Assembly (NCBI GenBank): GCA_002084535.1
Contig: NBLI01000084.1
Location: 1 to 6,745 of the forward strand
Source: Candidatus Zhuqueibacterota bacterium 4572_119
GTDB lineage: Bacteria; Zhuqueibacterota; Zhuqueibacteria; Thermofontimicrobiales; Thermofontimicrobiaceae
Direction: 5' to 3'
Length of the DNA stretch: 6,745 nucleotides
In this document: positions 1 to 5,994 of the stretch, one piece after another
Numbering within the stretch: the stretch's first letter is position 1
Layout of the letters: every line of letters starts with the position of its first letter
Program-made: the position numbers and the translations under genes
Notes under the pieces: model-generated
Seen by the model: only the letters and a program-made list of their open reading frames with translations
What the model was told of the DNA's origin: nothing
Database searches by the model: none

Positions 1-101
1 TTCACGTTTATCATTTTCCAGATGCATCAGGCTACTTATGCGCGTTAGTTTTATTGAGATATAAAATCTCCCATTGTTATGAATGTATTTTTGTTTATTT
101 T

Positions 102-224
102 TTTTGTGTCCTTCTTCGTGCATTTGAGTTTTAGTGGCTAAATAGTCACAAGTTTTTTTGATCAACTTTCAGCATTTAAAATACTTTGTGTACTTTGCGC
201 GATCTACGCGTTTTTTGTGGTGAA
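102..224 (+). repeat. Two blocks of degenerate CTTTGCG-type heptamer repeats
   Basis: Block A (about 102-142) contains TTTTGTG at 102-108, CTTCGTG at 114-120, ATTTGAG at 122-128 and TTTAGTG at 130-136, followed by GCTAAA. Block B (about 184-224) contains CTTTGTG at 184-190, CTTTGCG at 193-199, CTACGCG at 204-210 and TTTTGTG at 213-219, followed by GTGAA. All are in the same orientation and spaced roughly 8 to 12 bases apart. From memory, phrases of this type (CTTTGTG...CTTTGCG...GGTGAA) recur between genes in Bacteroidota and several other phyla; I could not check this. The blocks look like two copies of one dispersed, decayed element rather than coding sequence. Function is unknown. Confidence 0.55.
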
Positions 225-315
225 TCTTTGAAGGAATTTTTTTGCACATTCATTTCAACATAGAACCAAATAGTTTATCAAATTGACAAACATCATTTTT
301 GAGCGGAGAATATAA

Positions 316-372
316 ATGATGAACGAATTGGACTTTAGCCAAGTGCCGTTAACTTTGGAGATAATAATTTAA
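316..372 (+). CDS. Possible 18-residue small ORF (speculative)
   Basis: ATG at 316 is followed by a second ATG and 16 further codons before TAA at 370-372, giving MMNELDFSQVPLTLEIII. A GGAG box at 305-308 sits 7 bases upstream of the start, the best ribosome binding site in this window. The peptide resembles nothing I recognise. An ORF this short arises easily by chance, so the only support is the Shine-Dalgarno spacing. It could also be a remnant of a decayed gene. Confidence 0.15.
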   Translation: MMNELDFSQVPLTLEIII

Positions 373-415
373 AATCATAGACAATCCGACAAAAAGTTGA
401 TAACAGTTCCGTTAG

Positions 416-503
416 CAATTCTCAATTCTTAATTCTTAATTCGCTATTAAAATTTTTAAGTTATCAAAAAAAATGAGAATTGAGAAAAGCCAATTCAGAA
501 TTG
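416..503. repeat. YAATTCT tandem repeat with inverted partner
   Basis: Positions 416-442 are nearly four tandem copies of a 7-base unit: CAATTCT, CAATTCT, TAATTCT, TAATTC. A reverse-oriented partner lies at 474-486 and pairs with 419-431 at 12 of 13 positions. A palindrome CAATTC-A-GAATTG follows at 491-503. A further pair, TTGATAAC (397-404) and GTTATCAA (460-467), brackets the tandem array. The region can therefore fold into competing AT-rich hairpins. I recall similar AATTCTTAATTC runs between genes in many environmental bacterial genomes. Role unknown; it may contribute to the 3' end of the rapA transcript. Confidence 0.6.
466..496 (-). terminator. Possible weak Rho-independent terminator of rapA
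   Basis: Read on the minus strand, GAATTG (complement of 491-496) and CAATTC (complement of 477-482) form a 6-bp stem with an 8-base loop. Three bases later comes a run of eight T (complement of A at 466-473). It lies about 60 bases beyond the rapA stop codon. The stem is short and AT-rich, so termination efficiency would be modest, and the stem-forming sequence also belongs to the repeat island here. Confidence 0.3.
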
Positions 504-555
504 TGAATGAAAAAATTTTAACTGTAGGGAAGTTGTAACAATTTGAGTGGGGGGC

Positions 556-3369
556 TTATCCACGGATGATTAATCGAATCGCGTCCAGTCTCAAACGTGC
601 GGAGCTTAAGGCTTGTTCAAGTTGGACTTTTTCTTCTTTTATAAAATAAATTTCATCTTCTGATATATTGGGATTTATTTTTTTTAATTCAACAAGCCGG
701 GTAATTTCATTGCTCAAAAGAGTATTCATTTTGGATAAAGCAGCATTTATCAATTCCGGTGTTTTGTTTTTAGCCAGTTTTTGACAGAAATTCATCATCT
801 TTGGAAATTGTTCCTGCTTTAAATGATCATTTTCAAGAAAACTCGTGTCCAATGTATCTCTAACATTTTTAGTAAATTTGCTGGCAGGAAAAGACTCGCT
901 GTAGTCCTCTAAAAGGTGGTTCACGACGATGCGAACGGGTGTCGGCGGCAGAAAGCGATCGACGTACAGATTTTTTGGAGCGACACATTCCAGGATATAA
1001 ATAGCTTCCAGTAAAATTTCTTGTTTTTCTGCCCCTTGCAAGATTGCGACAGAACAATTGCCTTTTTCTGATCCCAAAATTAAATCCATGATCCCTGAAA
1101 CCATAGGATGATCCCATGTCAAAAATTCGATGTCTTCATGCTTAATAGCGGTTTCCCTGTCAAAAGTTACAATCAACGTATCGTGTTTAATTGCTGGCAG
1201 GGGAAACTCAGGATTCGAAAGCAAAAGAAGATTAAGTTTGTACGTTTGAAAAGAAATCTTGTCATACCGAATCCCGTACAAACGGAAAACATTCAGCATA
1301 TATTTTTCAATTTCATTTTCTTTTTCAACATTCAATATTTCCCGCGTTATATTTGTTGCCAATTCGAGATTAAAGGAGTTGATTTCTAATAACCGGTCTC
1401 TTCCGGTTTTCATTTTGTGGATAATTTCTTTTCGTAAAAGGGAAGTTTTTTTTAATAGCTCATCTACCTTGAGGAAATCTTTATTTTTTACTACTTGTTT
1501 TACCTGGGAGCCAATCTCTTGAAAAATATGATAAACACCGGGAACGTTTTCCTCAAACGCGTTTAAACCGTCTTGATACCAACGTGTTAAAATTTCATAC
1601 TCGCTCCCAATGAGGTAGGGGATGTGAATACGAATTGTACTGGTCTGCCCAATGCGGTCAAGCCTGCCGATTCGCTGTTCGAGTAGTTCCGGGTCAAAGG
1701 GCAAATCAAACAAAACCAAATCATGAGCAAATTGGAAATTTCTTCCCTCACTTCCTATTTCAGAACATATTAGCAGTTGAGCGCCTTGTTCTCTGGCGAA
1801 CCATGAAGCGTTTCTATCGCGCTGCAGCAGGCTTAAATTTTCATGGAACAGGGCAATGTTTGTATTAATTAGCTTCCTCAAAGCGTTTTCTATCGCTTTT
1901 ACTTTTTTCAGGGAGTTGCAGATGAGTAGAATTTTTGTATCTTTCTGCTTTTTTAAAAAATCTGCAAGCCAAACAACTCGCTGATCACTGGTATAGTCAT
2001 AAATAAACTCTTCATCGAAATTATTTTTTAATTCAAGTGATTGTTGCTTTAAATCTTCGGGTCGTGATTGGAGCGGAATCAAAATGGCTTCACGTTTTGG
2101 AAAGTTAATCATATTCGCCCGGGTATTTCGGAATACGGCTCTCCCGGTTCCAAATCGATCCAGGAGTTTTTTGATCAAGTTTTCATTTGTTTTGCCTGCG
2201 CTTTTAGAGTTTGATTCATCTTTTTGAAGAGTGGAATTCTGCTGGAAAAATTTACTGAGAACATTTTTTTCATTTTTATCAAGTTCCCTGTTTTCCATTA
2301 GCTTATTAATCGTGCGGCTAACCGTCTGGTATTTTTCTTCTTCCTGCTCAAACTGGTGATAATCAAAATACCTTGCCGGATCCAGCAATTGCAGGCGTGC
2401 GAAATGACTTCGATGACCGAGCTGCTCCGGAGTGGCTGTCAGCAGCATTAATCCTTTGGAAACAGCTGCCAATTGTTTTGCTACGAGATAACCAGCGCTA
2501 TCTTCAGTCAAATGATGAGCTTCGTCAATCACAACCATGTCCCAGCCTGATGAAATAGCAAGCTTTTTCCATTTGTTTTCAGATGTCAAAAAATCTATGC
2601 TAATGATACCCAACTGGGTTTCGAGAAATGGATTTGTCTCAGGGTTAGAAAAAGTTACGTTTTCACAGAATTCATGATCAATAATCTGAAATATCAGGTT
2701 GAAACGCCGCAGCAGTTCCACAAACCATTGATGAACCAACGACGCCGGCAGCAAAATCAGAACACGGTCTATTCTGCCGCTGATCAATAATCGATGCAGA
2801 ATGAGGCAGACTTCAATGGTTTTTCCAAGTCCGGTTTCATCAGATAAAAGAACTCGTTGAATCTTGCTTGAAGTTACTTTGTGGGCGACAAATAATTGAT
2901 GGGGGAGCAGATCGATGCGTCCGCCCATGAATCCGCGGACAGCCAAAGATTTGCTTTTATGCTGAAATTTTAGGGTTTGCTGACGGAGATGGAATTCCTT
3001 ATTTCTATCAATAAAGCCATTGAGCAGCCGTTCACGAGGCGTTGTGAAGCTGATGGTGTCGCTTAATTCATCTTCCGCCATTTTATCAATACCCGAATGA
3101 TAAAAGATAATTCCATTTTCGTGGCTGACAGAAGTCACCCTGAATTCACGCCCATCACGTAATTTCAACGAGTCCCCGTTTTTAAATTCAACGCGTTTTA
3201 ATGGTGCGGATGTCATATTATATTGTCTGAAACAGTCGCTCGCAGGGAAGTGGATTTGAACGGTTCGGTTGTTGAACTCAGTTACGATACCGAGTCCAAG
3301 TTCAGGCTCCATTTCACTGATCCAGCGTTGACCTTTTGCGAATTTTTCCAAATGGCAGTCTCTTGGCAT
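556..3369 (-). CDS. rapA: RNA polymerase-associated SWI2/SNF2 ATPase RapA (HepA)
   Basis: RapA binds RNA polymerase and uses ATP to remodel stalled or post-termination complexes so that the enzyme is recycled; it acts in the cytoplasm on the nucleoid. The 937-residue product is near the 968 of E. coli RapA and can be aligned from memory along its whole length. Residues about 10-110 match the N-terminal Tudor-like region (GQRWIS at 13-18, ELGLG at 23-27). ATPase lobe 1 has Walker A DETGLGKT (177-184), DEAHH (282-286) and TATPEQ (311-316). Lobe 2 has SEIGSEGRNFQFA (536-548) and the arginine-finger motif EQRIGRLDRIGQ (564-575). The RapA-specific C-terminal half follows, including FDRE (736-739) and RFLPPTPVR (805-813). 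All catalytic motifs are intact. The start at 3369 puts GQRWIS 13 residues in, slightly longer than in E. coli; no later Met precedes that motif, and no Shine-Dalgarno is visible. It appears to be its own transcription unit. Confidence 0.95.
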   Translation of the reverse strand: MPRDCHLEKFAKGQRWISEMEPELGLGIVTEFNNRTVQIHFPASDCFRQYNMTSAPLKRVEFKNGDSLKLRDGREFRVTSVSHENGIIFYHSGIDKMAEDELSDTISFTTPRERLLNGFIDRNKEFHLRQQTLKFQHKSKSLAVRGFMGGRIDLLPHQLFVAHKVTSSKIQRVLLSDETGLGKTIEVCLILHRLLISGRIDRVLILLPASLVHQWFVELLRRFNLIFQIIDHEFCENVTFSNPETNPFLETQLGIISIDFLTSENKWKKLAISSGWDMVVIDEAHHLTEDSAGYLVAKQLAAVSKGLMLLTATPEQLGHRSHFARLQLLDPARYFDYHQFEQEEEKYQTVSRTINKLMENRELDKNEKNVLSKFFQQNSTLQKDESNSKSAGKTNENLIKKLLDRFGTGRAVFRNTRANMINFPKREAILIPLQSRPEDLKQQSLELKNNFDEEFIYDYTSDQRVVWLADFLKKQKDTKILLICNSLKKVKAIENALRKLINTNIALFHENLSLLQRDRNASWFAREQGAQLLICSEIGSEGRNFQFAHDLVLFDLPFDPELLEQRIGRLDRIGQTSTIRIHIPYLIGSEYEILTRWYQDGLNAFEENVPGVYHIFQEIGSQVKQVVKNKDFLKVDELLKKTSLLRKEIIHKMKTGRDRLLEINSFNLELATNITREILNVEKENEIEKYMLNVFRLYGIRYDKISFQTYKLNLLLLSNPEFPLPAIKHDTLIVTFDRETAIKHEDIEFLTWDHPMVSGIMDLILGSEKGNCSVAILQGAEKQEILLEAIYILECVAPKNLYVDRFLPPTPVRIVVNHLLEDYSESFPASKFTKNVRDTLDTSFLENDHLKQEQFPKMMNFCQKLAKNKTPELINAALSKMNTLLSNEITRLVELKKINPNISEDEIYFIKEEKVQLEQALSSARLRLDAIRLIIRG

Positions 3370-3443
3370 GAAGGTACAAGTTATTAAAAAAATGGTGTAA
3401 TTTATCCTGGATACAGTTGTGATAAAAAAGATGAATTTTGAAA

Positions 3444-3476
3444 TTTATAAAGAAACGTGCCAGGAACTTTTGTCAA
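3444..3476 (-). promoter_or_regulatory. Possible sigma70-like promoter of rapA
   Basis: On the minus strand a perfect TTGACA (complement of 3471-3476) is followed, after 19 bases, by TTTATA (complement of 3446-3451); shifting the -10 to TATAAA (3444-3449) gives a 21-base spacer. Both spacers are longer than the usual 17. Transcription would begin about 65 to 75 bases upstream of the rapA start codon. The spacer contains the left arm of an inverted repeat, which might act as an operator. This is pattern matching in AT-rich DNA, so support is weak. Confidence 0.25.
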
Positions 3477-3554
3477 ATGTTTGATTTATTCAAATAATAA
3501 TGTGCAACAAATTGTCCTAAGTAATTGACACTATTTTAAAAGTGCCTGGTACGT
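3455..3554. repeat. 100-bp element bounded by 17-bp imperfect inverted repeats
   Basis: The left arm at 3455-3471 reads ACGTGCCAGGAACTTTT and the right arm at 3538-3554 is its reverse complement at 15 of 17 positions. The 66-base interior has a second pair, TGTCAA (3471-3476) with TTGACA (3525-3530), and a small hairpin TTTGA-TTTAT-TCAAA at 3480-3494. The arms resemble the palindromic AAAGTGCC(A/T)GGCACTTT phrase that I associate with REP-like sequences mobilised by IS200-like REP-associated tyrosine transposases; that link is inference. No transposase lies in the window, so it would be a non-autonomous element or a long regulatory hairpin. Confidence 0.5.
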
Positions 3555-3613
3555 AGATGTTTTTAAAATTCTAATCATAAAAAAACAATAGGCGGAGATA
3601 AACGGTTTCTGTA

Positions 3614-4495
3614 CTACTTTTCAGCTTTCAATGTCCTCTGAAACCACTCACTTATTTTTGATATTACCGTGTTTGTTTTTTCCAAACTTGTATAAACATG
3701 ATCACCTTTTTCAACAAGGAATAATTCGGTTTCAGCATTTAAGCGATTGTGCATTGTCTCGAAATAATCATGAGCCGCGCTAACCGGTACAGCTTGATCA
3801 TCTGTACCATGAATAATTAGCAAATCGCCCGCAAATGAACCAATTGTTGTTAATGGATGAATATCCGGCAATACTTCAATGAAATTTTTGCCGATGGCAA
3901 AGCCATTGTTATCCAGGTACCAATTATTTTCATCCAGTTTAACTTTTGGCAGATATTCAGGAAGCTGGGAAAAATTTTTTTCCGGTTGGGAAACCGCTGA
4001 CAATAAAACCAGCGAACTAATTTCATTATTTTCACCTGCCAACAATGCCGCGACACATCCTCCCATGCTAAGTCCGATAATCCCAATTTTTTCTGTGTTA
4101 ACATCTGGTTGAGATTTTAAAAACTTTAAGGCAGCTTTTGCATCTTCCAATTCGGTTAAGATTGTCATGTCCTGAAATTCACCCTGACTATCTCCGCTGC
4201 CCAGGAAATCGAATCGCAAACTCATTATTCCGGATTTAGCCAATTCCCGTGACAGTTTTGTGAACAACCAGTGACTTTCGCTTTTATTCCCTGTAAAACC
4301 ATGTAATAAAACGACAGCAGGGTATTTTGCTGCCGGTTGTGTTGGTCTGTGCATCATGCCAACTATTTGTTTACCATCACGGTAGAAAACAACCGGTTTT
4401 TCCGGGTTGGAGGTTTTTTCGTTTGTTTGACAATTCATAAGCAATAGTAATCCGGTTAGCATTGGAATTAATTTTTTAATAGTCTGCAAATTCAT
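3614..4495 (-). CDS. Alpha/beta hydrolase, feruloyl/cinnamoyl esterase-like, probable lipoprotein
   Basis: A 293-residue serine hydrolase. Residues 1-22 are a signal peptide with a Lys pair (7-8), a Leu-rich core (13-19) and Cys22 in LLMNC, so it is probably a lipoprotein; Asn before the Cys is unusual for a lipobox. The alpha/beta-hydrolase core has the oxyanion-loop motif HGFTG (65-69), RFDFLGSGDSQG (94-105), nucleophile elbow GLSMGG with Ser143 (141-146), the acid in HGTDDQAVP (probably Asp233) and catalytic His266 in KGDH. The HGFTGN and GSGDSQGEF stretches resemble cinnamoyl/feruloyl esterases and S33-like hydrolases, but the true substrate is unknown; an acyl ester or peptide is possible. 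It overlaps the upstream peptidase gene by 20 nt, with a weak AAAGG about 13 bases before its ATG, so translational coupling is likely. Confidence 0.85.
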   Translation of the reverse strand: MNLQTIKKLIPMLTGLLLLMNCQTNEKTSNPEKPVVFYRDGKQIVGMMHRPTQPAAKYPAVVLLHGFTGNKSESHWLFTKLSRELAKSGIMSLRFDFLGSGDSQGEFQDMTILTELEDAKAALKFLKSQPDVNTEKIGIIGLSMGGCVAALLAGENNEISSLVLLSAVSQPEKNFSQLPEYLPKVKLDENNWYLDNNGFAIGKNFIEVLPDIHPLTTIGSFAGDLLIIHGTDDQAVPVSAAHDYFETMHNRLNAETELFLVEKGDHVYTSLEKTNTVISKISEWFQRTLKAEK

Positions 4496-5708
4496 CAGTA
4501 CTGCTCAACCTTTCTTGTATTTGTTTCATATCCTTTTTATTTAATTCAATTTTGTCCTTTAAAATTTGATATAAATTAGTCACCATTTTTTGAATAAAAT
4601 TGGATGCTAATTTAGGAACTTTGAAATCGATATTTTCGGTCGTGTCTGTTTCCCAGTGCCAGTTTGGGATCATTCCGCGATCGTCAGTCGCCAAAAATAA
4701 AATTGATTTATATCCCCTGCTCGCCGGAACAATGGCATCGGTATATGCCAGTCTGTATTTTGCCGGTGTAACCTGGTTAAACTTTTTTAGACTCGCTGCT
4801 TTTTTCGCGGCTTCTATCAATTCACGGGAAAAACGATAAAAGTTTAGCATCCCTTCACCGAGATAATAATGGAGGTTTCCGCTGCCAATGTTATCCAGAT
4901 TAATGAAATAGGTATTTTCTTTATCAAAATCATCCTTGTGCTTTTTAAGAAAGTCTTTCATTCCGATGGCGCCGACTTCTTCACTACCGGTAGCAACGAA
5001 CCAGTATTCAATTTCCGGCAAATGGTTTTCTTTGAATTTCGCGGCTAAATCGAGCATGGCTGCTACGCCTGAAGCGTTATCCGACGCGCCATTCACCGGT
5101 TTTCCGGAAAAGACGGAAATGAGCTGAATCAAAATTTGACCGATTATCACCCCACCAATAAGGATAACTAATAAGGAAATAATTGAATGTTCAATTCCGG
5201 CAGGTTTTAAAATGACAAAAACGAATAATAAAATAATAAAGCTAAAGCCGGATAAAAAGTTAAACCGAAATGAAGCTACGCGTTTCGGATTCCACAAAAA
5301 ACCTGAACGCGCGGTATCATAATGAGCAGTGAAAACTATTTTAAAAGACGCGTCCGGATTATTTATTTTACCGATGATATTTCGTGATTTGGAAAAGTTA
5401 AACAGGGGAGAGAGGGGTTTGAACCGGGTTGTGAAATACCCCCAAAATAAAATAAGACCTAAAAAACCACTAACAACTGATAAAGATGAATTACTAAAAT
5501 AAAATATAACTTCTGCCATAAAGAACATCAATATAGCAATCATTTCCCATGCCATACGTTTTTGGGATTTGAACTCCTCGATGCTGGCGACTAATCCGAT
5601 GGAACGCATCAGTTGATAAACATGATCACCGGCGCGATGTTCATTCTCTGTAGTCGAAGCCCGGTGTTTGAATATGCACAATTCGTTCAAAAAGCGTTGG
5701 ATTCTCAT
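4476..5708 (-). CDS. Membrane-embedded M28-family zinc peptidase
   Basis: A 410-residue member of the M28 aminopeptidase family, di-zinc exopeptidases. Expected metal ligands and catalytic residues are visible: HYDT (His129, Asp131), GASDNASG (bridging Asp210), GSEE (catalytic Glu243 and ligand Glu244), NLDNIGSG (Asp272) and NWHWETDT (His351). There is no signal peptide. Four hydrophobic segments are predicted by eye: about 54-72, 76-92, 149-168 and 174-199. The last two lie between His129/Asp131 and Asp210, splitting the catalytic domain. Basic residues dominate 1-53 and 93-148, so the positive-inside rule puts the catalytic domain in the cytoplasm. The start at 5708 has a weak AAGGG 12 bases upstream. 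It is first in a two-gene unit with the esterase-like hydrolase. Substrate unknown; peptides or dipeptides are likely. Confidence 0.85.
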   Translation of the reverse strand: MRIQRFLNELCIFKHRASTTENEHRAGDHVYQLMRSIGLVASIEEFKSQKRMAWEMIAILMFFMAEVIFYFSNSSLSVVSGFLGLILFWGYFTTRFKPLSPLFNFSKSRNIIGKINNPDASFKIVFTAHYDTARSGFLWNPKRVASFRFNFLSGFSFIILLFVFVILKPAGIEHSIISLLVILIGGVIIGQILIQLISVFSGKPVNGASDNASGVAAMLDLAAKFKENHLPEIEYWFVATGSEEVGAIGMKDFLKKHKDDFDKENTYFINLDNIGSGNLHYYLGEGMLNFYRFSRELIEAAKKAASLKKFNQVTPAKYRLAYTDAIVPASRGYKSILFLATDDRGMIPNWHWETDTTENIDFKVPKLASNFIQKMVTNLYQILKDKIELNKKDMKQIQERLSSTDEFADY

Positions 5709-5994
5709 TATGTTTCTTTACCCTTCTTTTTAATTATTCGACCTGGTAAAAACAAGCCATAGTGACAAAGAGGTATCAGATATTTTTTTATTGTAGCCTG
5801 AAATTCTAAATAGCGCTTCAACGAAATCTATTAAACAGTGTCAACTCATCAAAAATAATATCTGTTATTATAAAAAAAAAAACAATCATTATCAAGTTGT
5901 TTTTATGAGTAGCTGCTAATATCCAAATTCACCATACTTTTTGCTTGCATTTTTGAGCGGATTGGGCTAACTTTGTACAACACAAAATTGATAA
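5709..5994. other. Divergent intergenic region between the M28 operon and uvrC
   Basis: This spacer must drive the minus-strand peptidase operon and the plus-strand uvrC. It holds an AT-only hairpin (ATAATA 5855-5860 with TATTAT 5866-5871), a run of eleven A (5872-5882), and a perfect 8-bp inverted pair AAAAACAA (5878-5885) with TTGTTTTT (5897-5904) around an 11-base loop. Minus-strand TTGACA (complement of 5839-5844) and TACAAT (complement of 5790-5795) occur but are too far apart to form one promoter, so none is called for the peptidase operon. Confidence 0.5.
5945..5975 (+). promoter_or_regulatory. Bacteroidota-type promoter of uvrC
   Basis: TTG at 5945-5947, a 20-base spacer and TAACTTTG at 5968-5975 fit the -33 TTTG / -7 TAnnTTTG consensus of the Bacteroidota primary sigma factor; the -33 box here is CTTG. 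Transcription would start near 5981-5983, giving a leader of about a dozen bases before the uvrC ATG at 5995, and no Shine-Dalgarno is present. The position relative to the gene is good, but a single TAnnTTTG match is expected a few times by chance in a window of this size. Confidence 0.45.

Larger units (their letters stand above)
1..555. other. Gene-poor region downstream of rapA
   Basis: This 555-base stretch lies beyond the 3' end of the minus-strand rapA gene. I see no convincing gene in it. It is strongly AT-rich and holds the heptamer blocks (102-224), a hairpin at 56-70 (GAGAT, loop ATAAA, ATCTC), a possible 18-residue ORF with a GGAG box (316-372), the YAATTCT repeat island (416-503) and a possible weak terminator for rapA (466-496). 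A minus-strand reading frame is open from 123 to the left edge but has no ribosome binding site, and its 5' end overlaps the repeats, so it is not called. Confidence 0.6.

Noticed and set aside
1..123. Minus-strand frame open from ATG at 123 to the left edge (41 codons)
   Set aside because: There is no ribosome binding site, the peptide is rich in Lys/Asn/Ile as expected of AT-rich noncoding DNA, I recognise no motif, and its 5' end overlaps the heptamer repeat block. Sequence left of the window would decide it.
3..131. Plus-strand frame open from the left edge to a TAG at 129-131
   Set aside because: The translation shows no recognisable C-terminus, and it runs through repeat block A. It is most likely chance.
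1635..1868. Open frames on the strand opposite rapA, such as 1108-1389 and 1635-1868
   Set aside because: They are antisense to the strongly conserved RapA coding sequence, show no domain, and lack convincing start signals.
556..3369. RapA as a defence-island SNF2 helicase (for example DISARM- or Dnd-type)
   Set aside because: The full RapA domain order, including the N-terminal Tudor-like region and RapA-specific C-terminus, is present, and no methylase, nuclease or other defence gene is next to it.
3555..3613. Terminator for the hydrolase operon before the minus-strand T-run (complement of A at 3580-3586)
   Set aside because: The T-run is present, but I found no stable stem immediately before it on the minus strand.
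3850..5127. Open frames overlapping the hydrolase and M28 genes in other frames
   Set aside because: They are shadows of genes whose own catalytic motifs are clear.
5786..5844. Sigma70 promoter for the M28 operon using TTGACA (complement of 5839-5844) or TACAAT (complement of 5790-5795)
   Set aside because: The two boxes are over 40 bases apart and neither has a good partner at normal spacing.
5872..5904. A-tract and T-tract hairpin as a bidirectional terminator
   Set aside because: It lies between divergent genes, where a terminator is not needed, and the stem has a single G/C pair; more likely a flexible or bent promoter-region tract.
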